Assembly: GCF_000006405.1 (NCBI RefSeq)
Contig: NW_003204538.1
Span: 40,373-104,372 of the forward strand
Source: Perkinsus marinus ATCC 50983
Taxonomy: Eukaryota > Perkinsozoa > Perkinsida > Perkinsidae
Reading direction: 5' to 3'
Length of the DNA stretch: 64,000 nucleotides
Part shown: in pieces, positions 20,331 to 31,843 of the stretch
How positions within the stretch are numbered: position 1 is the stretch's first letter
Layout of the letters: each line of letters opens with the position of its first letter
The notes under the pieces: generated by a model
Told to the model about the DNA's origin: nothing
Databases searched by the model: none
What the model saw: only the letters and a program-made list of their open reading frames with translations
Made by a program: the position numbers and the translations under genes

Positions 20331-22280
20331 TAAGAGTAGCGTACCCAATGAAATGAGTGATCACAATTTGGACGCTGGGTCGAGAAGTGCTGCTTCTGGT
20401 TCCCGTCGTGGTACTGGCATGTCGAGTTCTTGTTTGGTTAGCGGTACTACGTCCACCAAACTACAGCGTTTGGCTATTTACAAGGCTATTAGTTTGGTCC
20501 TGGTCGAACAGTTGCGTACGTCCGATTCAGACCGCGTCCATACCCGTGACGCCCCCATCAGCTGAGCAGGTAAGTTAACTCACCGACGTGCCTCGTAGCA
20601 GGCTTTATCGACAAAACCTGCTGATTCGCGCTCAGTGAACTGTACAGAAGACATCGCCTCACTCCGGGCTACTGTTGTCATCGTCGACGTCTACGCGGGT
20701 GCTACCATGTCCGAAAGGACTCTCCGTCTAGTTATTACCAAAGGTGAATCTTGGCATATGGATCCAAGATAGTCCGTTAGTGAGGTCCGTGACCGTCTAG
20801 TGCTCTGTGCCAAGCATCCGACCCAGCGAACTCATCGATTCATAATCGATCCCGGATCAGTATAGTGTGTAATACGCTTCGGGTTTGTAGTCTGCCACTT
20901 ATTGACCAACTGCTAATTATTCCTGGTTTGTTAACTCATCTAACCACAAGTTTCCAATCATATGAACACATATGATAGGTCCCGGAGTAAGCTTCAGAGG
21001 CCTTGAGAATGAAGGATTCAGATACTGGGTATGGATTGCAGGCCTGGTGTGATCCAATAGCGATCGACGATCACGATGGTAGGGATGCCTCACGAGGGAC
21101 AAAGCCAAGCTCGTCATCGAGATAGGCCCATTCTGGCAAGTGTTACAGAGCACCCATGTGACGTTGTCTTAGGTGGTAGAATCGAGCACGACTTCTGAGT
21201 AGTTCGAGAACTATACAGTCCCCTGAATAAGACTTTGGCAGTTCAAGTAAGATGGTTCAACATCGCTGGGGCATCGCAACAGGGAGTCACGTAGCGCGGA
21301 AAAGCTCAGGCGACCCATGACGGATTGAATAAAGATCTATGACCGGCTGTACACATTTAAAAAGAGTGGGTCCCTGATTGGACCTATAGACGAAAAAAAC
21401 ACACGATTCGCGTGTGATATGGGTGGACCTGTTACATAGATAATCTTCTTTGCCACATTAACGCTCGTCTCGTGCCATCTTATCTTCGTTGTTTCAGGGA
21501 ACATCGAATAGAGAGACGTTCGATTTGTACTACAGCATGATTGATATACCTTTATAAGTTATACATATTTACCGAATTGTACTTCCTTCAGCATACTCTG
21601 GTGGATATCCTTTGCACGATGTGAAGAAGACTGATCCCCATGGCCAGCGAGCGTGCAGAGCAAACAGTAGCTCGTCTGGTTCTAAACTATGCATGGCAGA
21701 GGCTCGCCTTTGCAGCAAATAAGACGTTCATTTATTTCTGTATTAAATGCAATGAGGAGCGTTAAGAACAGGTCTCTCTACGATGTGTTACTCGCTAGTT
21801 GCTAGTCGACAATGTATTTAACTTCTATGAAGCCATGATGCAGAGACTGATTATCCGTGTGATTTTGGCCAAAACACATCATCTGTGACACAGATACCAA
21901 ATCGAGTCAAACAGAGAGCATGGACCTTGATGGTACTAGCGTCGCCAGTCAGATTCATGTATGTTGGTGGGTGCCGAATGCACTGACAATATGTAGCATA
22001 AGAACATAGTAGTGAATCGACAAACCGAGTTCATGAAGTGGGCTTGTCCGCTCGCACGTGCGTTACCGTCAGCGTACTGCGAGGATCAAACCCCATAAGT
22101 CCAAACTGATACATCCAAACCGACGCTTTGTTATTCTCGGTTGAAATTGTTGGAGGTGTGGTTTCTGGGCTGTCCATCACCAGGCTTGGTCTTGGCGATG
22201 GCATAACTCTCGCAACCTCCCCAGATCTTCTCAGCGGCCTCATCAAAATCGATAATAGCCGATTCCGAATCGATGTGCGT
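20330..22280. repeat. Large inverted duplication of 51.6-53.4 kb
   Basis: Segments here are reverse complements of 51600-53370: the small MSDHN reading frame, the GGATCG-rich stretch near 20820-20870, the TTACTTCCTTCAGCATACTC stretch near 21590 and the stretch ending in the reverse of GAATCGGCTAATATCG (about 22250). Parts also match 37230-37609 and 43557-44183. Scattered substitutions and small indels indicate an older duplication. Confidence 0.75.
20353..20565 (+). CDS. Small conserved reading frame (MSDHNLDAG family)
   Basis: The ATG at 20353 starts a Ser/Gly-rich N-terminus followed by KLQRLAIYKAISLVLVEQ and closes at 20565. A second copy lies on the minus strand at 53149-53355 with similar protein (about 75 percent by eye over the first 50 residues). 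Conservation of frame in both copies hints at former coding function, perhaps a first exon. No family is recognised. Confidence 0.35.
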   Translation: MSDHNLDAGSRSAASGSRRGTGMSSSCLVSGTTSTKLQRLAIYKAISLVLVEQLRTSDSDRVHTRDAPIS

Positions 22281-22387
22281 CTTGCGATTAAGTGTCAAGG
22301 TATTGTTAGTTTCTTTTTGTGTGAATCGTGTCTCCTCAGTGACAGGAATGTTGAATTACAGTGCCAATTTAAGATGACCTTGGTGGG

Positions 22388-22557
22388 TTCTATTTTTTTG
22401 AAGTCGCGGAAAAATTGACTGTTTCAGAAATTTTACTAAAGCGAGCGAATAATGAAACGACTCTGATATATTTTCTCGAAATCTCACAACCTGAGTCGCA
22501 GTAATAACCGAAAAATCGAAAAAATACTGTATGTTCTATCATTTTGTGAGGGGGTTT
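22388..22557 (-). mobile_element. Tc1-like relic (one end only)
   Basis: It matches 6429-6624 of the intact Tc1 element, including the right terminal inverted repeat, and ends in GGGGGTT then TA. An internal stretch of about 25 bp is missing. The opposite end and the transposase are absent. The related segment at 53385 lacks it, so the insertion came after the duplication or was lost there. Confidence 0.85.
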
Positions 22558-22860
22558 ACTCAACTGTATGAGCTCTCTCAAAAGGTCTAAGTTCAGGTTG
22601 CCGGAGGTCTTCGCAACGTCGGGATGGATAGAGGCTTGTAAATGGGTGGTTGCTACTCTCAATGCTGCCGACCGCTTCCATGGCGAGTCTCCAGCGGTGG
22701 ATGATCTTATGAGGACTTAGAGAGAGAATTCCGATGGCTGTTTCGAGAGATACGGTAAGGTTAGGCCCGTTCCGAAGGAGTGCTTGCGGACCCAACCGCA
22801 AGTTGCGGTTGGGTGCAGCTTGAAGATGATCCATCGAGTTGGCCGCTATTTATCCCGGGA
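22558..22860 (+). repeat. Duplicated segment with a short coding-like frame
   Basis: The ATG at 22568 gives about 50 codons (KRSKFRLPEVFATSGWIEAC...) to a TAG at 22718-22720. Related copies in the same orientation are at 53385-53670 and 53683-53800. Protein-level similarity holds among the three, but no family is recognised. Confidence 0.5.
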
Positions 22861-23938
22861 AAGTTATCTAATAACTTTGCGTCGAGTTTAACGCTCCTCT
22901 CATAGAGTTGTTAGCTGTCATCTCTCCCTCCGGAGTGTTTTCTATCCAGCGCAGCTCGCGAAGTTTTGCCAACTTGACGGGACACCCCTCCAACTTGCAA
23001 GCTCTCTAGTGGCGGCGATAGTCGGCTTTCGTCTTGCGACATCGCTTTTCCCCCATAGGCACGGAGATGAAGAGGATAAAATAAAATCGGAAAAAGGCAC
23101 GGAGATGGAGAGCGAGTACATGAGTTGTGCGAGTCTGTTTCAATTAGTCATACCACATCCTTCAAAGCAAGAGTCGGAGAATGTTGGAGAATTCACAGCG
23201 TACTCTCGCTGACCTAGAATTATGGGGAGAAGTCTTCTCTCACGCGGAGAGTTCAGTTTGATGACTCAATAAGAGCGGCTGTTTGTCGAGGTACAGGAGG
23301 AATTTCTCGTAAGAAGAACTTCAGTCGATGATCTTCGGGTCGTACTCCGGGATGCAACTTGGGAGCCGCTTGCTGCCTCCGTGGTCCTCGCTCTCTGAGC
23401 CACATTCACGGAGAGACTTCGGATGCACTGCTTGAAATCACCAACGTAGCAGAGAGGAGAGAGAAAAGAACCAAATGAACGAATCAGCGAAGCAAGGAAT
23501 CATGACCTGTCGCCGATCGGGACTAGAACCCCGTAGATCCGAATTAGAACGTAATCCTAGTCGTCACTTCTGATCTTTGGGCTAGGACGAGGATGTGAGC
23601 TCTGTGCCGCTACGGAGCTTCTAATTGGACGGCTCGTGGCGCCTTTAGTTTTTTTGATGTTGTCCCTGACCAGTGGTCAGTGACTACGGCGTTTGTTGAA
23701 CAAACTTTGTTCACGCTCGAGAGGTTGCCCCTGTAGCTACTGTGGGATTTGCGGCGGACTCCGACAGCTCCTTCGCTAGCTCGGATGCTGATATCGTCAG
23801 AATATTTGCTGACCTTCAATATGATTCTAGGCATGGATTGTCCCTGCCAGAGTAAATCGACAAATGAGATTATATCACTCGGCTACATCATGAAGACCCG
23901 AGGCTCGATCGCGAGATCGAAAAACTTTCTTGTGATGG
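22861..23938. other. No gene recognised
   Basis: Unique DNA between duplicated segments. Short frames exist (for example 23009-23212 plus) but none has a motif or a second copy here to support it. Confidence 0.4.
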
Positions 23939-25113
23939 CCTGAGATTCAGGCCCTGAATACAGCTCAGCAAATGCAAGAGTAGTGGTCCCATTTTCACTC
24001 TGTCGCATTCACTATCCGAGTTGGCCTTGCAGCTTCCTACCAGAATGACGGTAGTGAACCAACAGAGTAGCGTCTTGAAGACGTTGCTCATCATTCCGAG
24101 ATTTTCGTTGGACCGGAAGAGGTGCTCGATGGGTCTCTTTAATTGACATTGCAATCTCGTGGACACTAGGCGAATCGAGATTGTGCACTATTTTGACTTG
24201 CTTTCCAATGTCGTGGATGGCAAAGGTTTTCTCTTGTATTGTGAAGCACCCTCCGCTGGCCCACATCACAGTCCAGTAGTTCAATAAAGAGACAGAGCAG
24301 TTCAGACCCGACACGCAAGCTGGCGCAATATGATAGGACGCAGAGGAGAGAAGCCGTCCTGCGTCGCTCTACGAACGAGGCTCCAGAGAGTGGATATTGA
24401 GATGAGCGATCCATCTCGACGAGACGAAGACAATAGTTTGCGGCACCCAAACTTCATAATCTTCGCGAATGTGGTTTTCCTACGGCGTGACGTGTCTCTG
24501 AACTGGACGTAAGGAGAGGAGAGGGAAAGAGAGAGGCAAGGGGAACCGCCGTATAGCTAATGAGATGCACGCATACACATGCGAGAACTTGCGGATGAGC
24601 CAGACTTCATTGGTCTTGAGCAAGTTTGTAAATTGACGGAGATGTTGAATTCGAAGAAGCTGTATGTAGCGGGAGCCGGTCAATAAATATTTGGTAACTG
24701 GGGGAAGATCCATGGCTGGTAAGTGAAGATTACTTCATGTGGACTGTACATCCCGAAGGTACTGTGTTTTAACATTAAGTGGCCCAATGGATGAAATTTT
24801 TGAATTGTTGGAATGTAAGATGCATAGGAATACTGCATCTAATACGTTCGTCTAATATTCGATGAGTACATTCAATTTTCCCGTTCACCCATGAGCTGCA
24901 TGCTGGTGAAGCAGTAACAACGCAGCTAATGCGCTTCAACTCAGCGTTAAACTCTGTAGAGTTGAAGTGCATACCGGCATCACTGCGAACCTTCTCCGCT
25001 ACTGTATTAAAAACTCAAACACAGAGCGAAAAACATCAAGACCGTTTTGAGTATAAGAGAGATAACAAACCGCTTTAGTGACAAGGTATGATGTCCAATT
25101 GTCGATTAGTGAG

Positions 25114-25117
<4 letters not shown>

Positions 25118-25145
<28 letters not shown>
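25118..25145 (+). repeat. (TC)n microsatellite
   Basis: About 14 TC dinucleotides within the decayed E4 copy. Confidence 0.9.
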
Positions 25146-25148
<3 letters not shown>

Positions 25149-25378
25149 CACGGCCGCTATTCGGCCAGGCGACTCTGCAAAGCCTCGGAGGATTCGACAG
25201 AGTTTATAAGGTCAACAATGGAAGTATAAAGAGGCTGACCAGGCCTTGGTAAGGAATGTGACGGCCAGTAGGCCTTAGTCTGCAAACTATACACAGTACA
25301 CGACAATCAGTGTTATTGTCGGACCAGAGTAAAAATGTCTTCATTATTCGATAATACAATAGTAGCTAATAGTACAAT

Positions 25379-25459
25379 GTTTTTCTCTCTTTTTTTTTCT
25401 TCTTCTTTTCTTTTTCTTTTTTTTTTCATTTTTTTTCTTTTTTTTTCTTTTTTTTTTAC
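25379..25459 (+). repeat. Homopyrimidine (T-rich) tract
   Basis: About 80 bases of T with scattered C. Lys/Arg-rich or Phe-rich frames across it are artefacts. Confidence 0.9.
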
Positions 25460-26559
25460 AACGACTTCCTCCGGCCGCGGAGAGGCGGTACATCACAGGC
25501 CAGTCGAATCCGACGCTCCCATACTGTCCGGTTTTTAGCATCACTGGAGAGCGTTCGCTCTTTCATGTTTATAAATACAGTCGAATATAGATTGTATGCG
25601 TGTATCCTCTGCGAATATCAAGCGGCCAAAAATATCTCGAGTATTCAGCGGTAGGGATGGAATAATGGCTGCAATAAGATCGCTCTCTGTGAGTGGCTGG
25701 GATCGTGGAGGGACGGTATAAGCTTGAACCCTACTTAATGGATCTGCAAGATTATGCTCACTTGCAGTATGTTGAACATTAAGTATAATGTTTCATGTTT
25801 TGCAAGTATCGTGAAGAGTACGGGTACGTCCTTCCACAATAGCGCTATTCAACCCATAGATTTGGCGCTAGTGTCTGGCATCTTGGCCATATAACCAGGG
25901 TACGACAGTGAAGTTATTACATTCAACGGTCAATTTGAGTTGACGCTGCAGCTGAAGAGCGGCAAGGTATCTGCTGACTAACTTGCAGACACCATATATG
26001 AGAGCATCTAATTCTGCCAACTTAATATGCCGATTATCACCTAAACGGCGCAATTCCGTTGAATCTCCTATATAAGTTAAGCCAGCAACTATAGCAGTTC
26101 CGTAGGCATATTTTGATGCGTTTGTATAAATCACGGAATGATTTAAACATACCAGGGATCTTAATTGGCTCTCGTTGAATCTCGGAGGGCTGAATATTGA
26201 CTGTAGTCCTCGTAACTTATGAGATGATCGTATAGTAGCCAGACCTACTGAATCAACTGTTAACGAAGTTTCGTTATACGAGTAGTACGAAGTCTTGGTC
26301 TTGAATGCCCAAATTCTGAAGTTCAGCGGGCTACCGATCATTTGGTTTTTTTTCTGGCCGTCAGATTTCTGGGCGTGAGTGGGTTGCCTTTACTTATTTC
26401 CTGTCCACAGCAACAAGACCGACCTTGTGCTGGTTTCGAAGCGGAGTGAAAGATCATCACCAAGAAGTGTAAGTCCTCACCTGCTAACCTCAAGTTCCTA
26501 AGAAAGTGGACTGGTGTGTTCCAGTGGTTCAGCCATTAGCTAGGTGATCAAGATGCTCT

Positions 26560-27504
26560 CCGCTGTCTCAGTGGTCTCGTGAGGTCTCTGCGGAATAATG
26601 ATGCTGTGGGTGATGAGTAGTGGGACGAAGTGTCTGTTGCTTGATATACCGTATGTCAAGCAACAGACACTTGTGTCACATGCGTTGGATCCGTGTTTCA
26701 TGAGTGGCTTCACACCTTTGTATTTAGTTCATTGTATAACTAGGTTGATTGTCACAGATTTCAATGTAGCATCGTGGTATGGCGCTATTTTAGGAGTGAT
26801 GACCTTGGACTCTGACAATGGTTGCCCAGCTCTAATTCGAGGAACGACTTTATGATATAAGTCCTTGTGATAGTTTCCTTCTTATGCATCCTGCGGGAAA
26901 GACCTACAGACTTCTTCCGGTTCGGCCCTGTGGCGGAGTATGTAGGAAAAGAGAGCAACTGAGAAGCTCTACTCCAAGATATCGAGGAGCTCAAGTGCAA
27001 TGTGTGTCCGAGAACCTTGTTGCTCTGCGTGGCAACCATACTATCAGTTTGGAAGCCGATGCTAATCTCTGTGAAACTTATATTCATGATGACTTTGGTT
27101 ATGCTTGGGAACCGTATGCTGGTGTGTCGATCGGGGAGCTCTTCGAAGCCTACAGTATGTTGATAAATCTGTGTGGTTGCCTGGTGATGAAGATGCTCTT
27201 TGTTGGCCGGATATGTCTAGAGGTGGTATGATTGGCTAGGCGGAGATCGTCCCTGTGAATGTCAACGACTCCTCTGAGCAACTAAATGCGGAGGATAGTA
27301 TCCTCAGGATACGACGAAATCAGAAGTGATCTATGGCTGCTCAGTTGTTCCAGATGATAAATGATGTGGTCAGTTGTGGTTATGATCGCAGCCAAGAAGG
27401 ACGACTCGTCCGGGACGAGCATCCGAGGTCTATGGCGAGCTGATGAGCCTGTTATTGGACAGGCTGTGCCGCCTGATTGTGGTTGTCTTCTATTTTAAGA
27501 GTTT
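26560..27504 (+). repeat. Duplicated segment, copy at 55310-56104
   Basis: The two copies align in the same orientation with several deletions in the second. They share the hairpin at 26628-26672 and a coding-like stretch near 26950-27230 (start ATG at 26884). The frame is not preserved between copies, so I do not call a gene. Confidence 0.65.
26628..26672. repeat. Perfect 17-bp hairpin
   Basis: AAGTGTCTGTTGCTTGA (26628-26644) is followed after 11 bases by its exact reverse complement (26656-26672). Inside the loop ATAC and GTAT can also pair. The same hairpin is intact at 55359-55403, while DNA beside it has changed. Confidence 0.9.
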
Positions 27505-27943
27505 CGAGGCACGCTTCACCGCATCGCATTAGTTATTTGGGAGTGTTGGGTGAGACTGAGTGTTAGCAAACTAGGCAGCAGAAGGCGGTGGTAACACCGA
27601 ACATCACAACACGCCGTGCATTGGTTTAAGACAAAACTGTCACATTGCCTAACACGCAGGCACATAGGCAATGTCACCCATTACTCATCCAACAATCCCA
27701 GAGAAACCGTGCGTCCGATGCTCACATTACTTCCGTGATCACGAGTCATGATTTAGGACACAGTTAGGACATCATTTTCACCTAGGATCCCTAAGTCACG
27801 CGGGGAGGGAAACACCATTCAAGCAAGCGGAGGTCTCTGGGAACAACATCCCAGATTCAGTTTCTGGTGATCGTTGCGGTGTGGTGGTCGTCACCATTAG
27901 TCGTAATGGCTCGACAGCGATGCTGCTAGTAGCAGCCAGCTTA

Positions 27944-28363
27944 TCAGGAATCACGCAATTTAATGTTGTAGTTGGTGATGTAGGAATTTTCTACATCATC
28001 AACTCGCAACATCTGGAAGACTGAGAATCTCCGTTGTATGAGTCTTGCACTGACGCTTGATTTCGGGTAACCCGTAGTGTTCCCATGCGCTTGAGATCCG
28101 GCTCCATCAACCGGGGGTATGCATTCGTCTACAGTCATAGCAAAGATCTCAATCGCATTTGTGACCCAGGAATGAGTCTCAGAAGTCGCATCGCCTGTAA
28201 CAAAAGGTTCAGCTGGGGGATCCGACGACTCTACTTGGACTGTCCTCGATCGACTTAGCCGGTAGCGGTCACGGCCTCTGCGCCGAAGGTTGCCGCCGCC
28301 GATCTCCGGCTGGATGCATTCGAGAAGGCATGAACTGACTGATCTGTCAAGAAGCCCTGGCAT
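27944..28363 (-). pseudogene. Conserved reading frame of the U-unit front part
   Basis: A 139-codon minus-strand frame containing SETHSWVTNAIEIFAMTVDE and PSSVSARLIQRRF-like text (listed as KSSVSARLIQRRFSVF). It recurs in U3 (46130-46324 plus 46441-46641, frame broken) and in U5, where a 689-bp insertion splits it. Family unknown. Protein-level retention suggests that the ancestral unit carried a gene here. Confidence 0.35.
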
Positions 28364-28485
28364 GAATCAAACTCAACGCAGCAGCTCAAATACTCGGGAG
28401 TAGATGAAGGAATGAGATAAAAAATCGCCAATCTCTCTTTGTTGGGGGTTGCCGTCGCCGGTTGCTAACTCCCAGCGGCCTCCAT

Positions 28486-29095
28486 TCACGTTGCAGCTAG
28501 TATCGATACAAAGTACGATAGGGAGAAGGCCGTACAACAGTTAACTGAGATTGCGAGGCTTGCGGCCACCAATCGCCATCGGCCATCGGCTGAGTCGCGA
28601 ATCCATTGGATGTTGCCGCTGACATCCACTACCGGCTTCTTGTCTCCTGTGGAACGATCGGAGCCTAGTTTTACCTCTCGGTAGGTAGCAAGAAACTCAC
28701 TCAGCAGTTTCACTTAGCCTGGTCGACTACCAAACCTGGGGAACCACGACCATGACGTCTCTAGATCCGCTCCATGTACTCTACTTGACCTTGTGCGGCA
28801 ACATCGTGCGTGTTCAAGAAGGCCTCAGCAGCACCATGTGAAACGGATTCAATCCTCAGACCACGAAACAAACAGAGTTGCGTCTCGTCTGCGTTTTCTC
28901 TTTACCAATGGGGCAGAGGACATCAACAACCGTGTTCTTCAGCATGTCCGGCTTCGAGACCAAGGTCGGAAGGTCAGCGACAGTTACACCAAGTTGAAGT
29001 AGCCTGTCGACGATGGCGTCGCATAGTACCGTTGGGCAGCTGGTCGGGGAGATCGCACGAATGGCCTCCGTTTCTCTGGCAAAAGTGTCCGTCAT
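28486..29095 (-). pseudogene. Conserved minus-strand frames (MTDTF family) in U1
   Basis: An ATG at 29095 starts MTDTFARETEAIRAIS and continues DAIVDRLLQLGVTVADLPTL, VSKPDMLKNTVVDVLCPIGK. A frame change then leads to GLRIESVSHGAAEAF and later to SEFLATYREVKLGSDRS and VVDVSGNIQWIRD (28713-28486). Equivalent frames occur at 35124-35733, 46875-47480, 49506-50112 and, with a 1-nt loss, 58030-58675. They look like exons of one ancestral gene of unknown family. In-frame stops in U1 (for example after EYMERI) make it a likely pseudogene. Confidence 0.45.
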
Positions 29096-29244
29096 AGAGA
29101 CAGGAGGCAAGGAAAAACTAGGTAGAGAGGCGGGAGACGTACGGTTATTACGAAATTTATCGAAGGAGCTATGAATGCGAGACGCATAAGCAACACAATT
29201 AAGATCGCGTAAAGAAAAGCATAATGTAACAGATGGCGGACCAT

Positions 29245-29245
<1 letters not shown>

Positions 29246-29328
<83 letters not shown>

Positions 29329-29329
29329 A
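29246..29329 (+). repeat. (CAA)n(CAT)n compound microsatellite
   Basis: CAA then CAT/ATC triplets. The same compound repeat is at 35956-36018, 47703-47815 and 50335-50399 with different lengths, so it is a length marker among the units. Confidence 0.95.
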
Positions 29330-29883
29330 CAGCCGTTTCATCCTCTCTGAAATCAAACTTTGATCACATACGATCCTCCTCCATCTAACTCAGTTGTATC
29401 CAACACCACCTATTATGAAAGGTGGTGTGGACAGGGTTATAGTGGCCTAAGCATGATGACTTGGCTGATCTGGAATAAATAACTCATGCTCAGCTTTATC
29501 TCATGCCTAGATTACCATCACATGCTATCGCATCTGCCATTGTGGAAGTCCCGACATACGAGGTAAAGGAGGAATAAACGATATGTGATGTACTACTAAG
29601 AAATATTTATCAGGACGAAGTGGCTAATACTGAAAGCTCGAGGTTGGTGGCATCGAAGTTCTCAACGGCAAAAAATGATTGTCCTAGTTGTGCGAATCTA
29701 ACAGTGTTATGTTTCCTTGTCTACGTTGAAAATTGCAGATCAGATTTATCATACGCCGAAATCTGTCCAAAACCATCATCAGTCGGAAAGAGTCTCTGGC
29801 CGAAATCTGATCTATTTGTAGGTACGCGGATAACCTTGTTAATCCGTTAATCTATGGCATGCCTAATACTGCATTATCTTACG

Positions 29884-30044
29884 TGTTTACGTCCTTGTAG
29901 GCGATAATGTGCAAGTTGTCCCGTTATGCTATCCCTCTGTACACAATTTACGCTGAGGTAAGTCTTCATTTAGGTAAGTCCCTTGTGGACGTAGTCATAA
30001 GCATTATACTTCAGGTATCTATCTGTTGAGTTGTCACCACTACA
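29884..30044 (+). repeat. 5' LTR of the E2 family in U1
   Basis: It starts near TGTTTAC and ends CCACTACA, matching the E2 3' LTR over most of its length. A degraded primer-binding site (TGTTAGCAG, 30047) follows two bases later. The outer end is inferred by alignment to the E2 LTR. Confidence 0.65.
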
Positions 30045-30141
30045 AGTGTTAGCAGCTCCTTGTTCCGATTGTGGTATAATAAGATTACCTGGTTGTGGTT
30101 GGTGGCGTTATCTTTGGACGTAAAGTATCGTGGACTGAATC

Positions 30142-31010
30142 ATGGCACCTACGTTGAAGGTAACTCCGAGCCCATTGTCTAGTAAGGGACTGACGATTGC
30201 GAAGATGGAAGCATGGTTCGAGAAGTATCATACTACTGCGGCGTTCTATGGGTGGTCCAGTGATGAGATCTATAAGTATGTTCCATTGTTTCTAGAAGAT
30301 TCGGTCTTGGGGGTATATGATAGTATGACGCCTGAAGATAAGAAGGATTCGAATAAGATCAAAGACCACTTGATACAACGGCTATTGACGAAGGATGTAT
30401 TCGAGGACTTCCTGTCTTCAATTCTAGTCTTGCTTCCTTCAGAGACTTTACTTGAATACAGCTATGATCTTAAGCGGTTGGCAACGAGAATGTTGACAGT
30501 TGAAGGTACTTCGGTATCAGATACTGTGATTGATGGTGTGGCTAAAGGTCAGTTTTTGAGGGGTATACCTCAGGAGATTGCCAGTAAACGGAGGGTACTG
30601 CAGTTGCCTACGTTAGAAGAATGTGTTCTTCTGCCACTCTTGAAGAACACTACGGTTATGGTAAATAGTTCGGCTGCTGGTATCCGATCACAACAAGACC
30701 CGTAATGGTATAACCGGTGCTACGTTTGTGGTCACCTTGGTCATTTGGCCAGGGATTGTACTGCTGGCCCGCAACAAAAAGGACGTGATAAAGGTCGGGT
30801 TGATATTGATCGGTCTTATATGGTGGAAGATGACAAGTTGGCTTATGACGAGGACAATGAGGATCCCGTGATGGGAAACGAGTGAAGGAGCATGATCTTA
30901 TTGGATCAGACGTGCTCCGGAATTCGCAGAGTCAAATTTCTACATGGTGTGATAACATGGCTCTGTCTATGATCCTGGATAGTGGTTCAACGATCTCCTT
31001 GATTCCTAAA
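30142..31010 (+). pseudogene. gag: Gag, zinc knuckle and protease start (U1)
   Basis: ATG at 30142, 187 codons of capsid-like protein (KMEAWFEKYHTTAAFYGW..., LKRLATRMLTVEGT), then TAA at 30703-30705. The same frame then reads the CCHC knuckle CYVCGHLGHLARDC. A protease start, ILDSGSTISLIPK, is at about 30972-31010, after which homology ends. This is the best-preserved gag of the E2 family here. The stop before the knuckle is shared with E2, so it is either ancestral decay or a regulated stop. Confidence 0.75.
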
Positions 31011-31105
31011 CGGTTAGTTATCAACTACTATTTCTAGCGAAGCTTCTAATCTTGAGCTCCACTCGAATATCTCGAAAATGAAGCTCTGTCACGAAAAAAG
31101 AATAT

Positions 31106-31840
31106 ACTCGGCCTTGTGATAGAAAGCACCAAAGATTTCTTTTGGCCGAGAGATAGTTCGCCCTCTACTATACCATAATGGTGACTCATTCCTGACTTGG
31201 TTCTGACTTAGTCTCATCATCTACATCCTCTCCTGACCAAAACTTCCCTATCGTTGCTGATCCTGGATTTACGAGATGCATTACTGTATTTCTCGGGGGA
31301 CCCATGAGATCCCCTTTGATACTGTCTTTGCCACCCACCGGTTTTCAAGCTCGCTTTACCATCAGAATCAAGTTTCCCATCTGCGAGAATCAAGCTCTCA
31401 GGTCTAAGCATTCCCATGAGTACCGACGGTTTGCTCATCAACATCAGTAGAGTGCCCGTTCGAGTTTCTCAGCCATCACGCCTCAGCCATCAACCACATC
31501 AGCCAACTGGTTTATGTCGGAGCTGTTTATACAATCAACATCCACATAACGAATCATCTACCAAAAATGCACTCCTGAGCACCCATCTACATATCTGAAC
31601 GATTTGCATGTTCACGATCCACTAGATCATCAGGTGACACTATCGGAGGCTATCATATTGCCCTTCCCAAACACAATGCTTCTAAATCAGAGCGATTCTT
31701 GTATCATGGATGTTAATTGATTTTAAATTTGAGGAGGCTGGCGGTGGATTTGCATTGAGAGAGGGGTCGGTTCATGATATTAAACGATCATAGCTTCGCA
31801 GTGGGTCGAAGGCTATACATAGCGACACAAAAGTACAGGT
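31106..31840. other. No gene recognised
   Basis: Unique DNA between the end of U1 homology and the unresolved minus-strand gene. Short frames (31217-31444 minus, 31416-31598 plus) have no supporting features. Confidence 0.4.
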
Positions 31841-31843
31841 CGT

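Larger units (their letters stand above)
23939..26560 (-). pseudogene. pol: E4: decayed pol of the E5 retrotransposon family
   Basis: RNase H is visible at 26341-25868: VIYTNASKYAYG (first D now N), HIKLAELDALIYG (E kept) and VECNNFTVV (D now N). Integrase fragments follow at 24972-24775 (SSWVNGKIECTHRILDERIRC split by changes) and 24713-24480 (LRQFTNLLKTNEVW). The order and wording match E5 (SSWCNGKCERMF), so this is an old copy. A further minus-strand coding-like piece is at 24314-24012. Parts recur at 53800-55260. Loss of catalytic residues makes it clearly dead. Confidence 0.75.
27505..30720 (+). repeat. Duplicated unit U1
   Basis: First of five related units (U2 34886-37609, U3 45690-48851, U4 48952-51995, U5 56105-58865). 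Order on the plus strand: a front part with a 10-bp hairpin (27642-27651 with 27665-27674), minus-strand coding-like frames, a CAA/CAT microsatellite, a short LTR, a primer-binding site and gag. U1 is the most complete in gag and protease and lacks the 13-nt gag deletion that U2-U4 share. Confidence 0.8.

Noticed and set aside
23510-23580. tRNA-like B box on the minus strand (GGGGTTCTAGTCCCG)
   Set aside because: No matching acceptor stem, D arm or anticodon arm could be drawn upstream.
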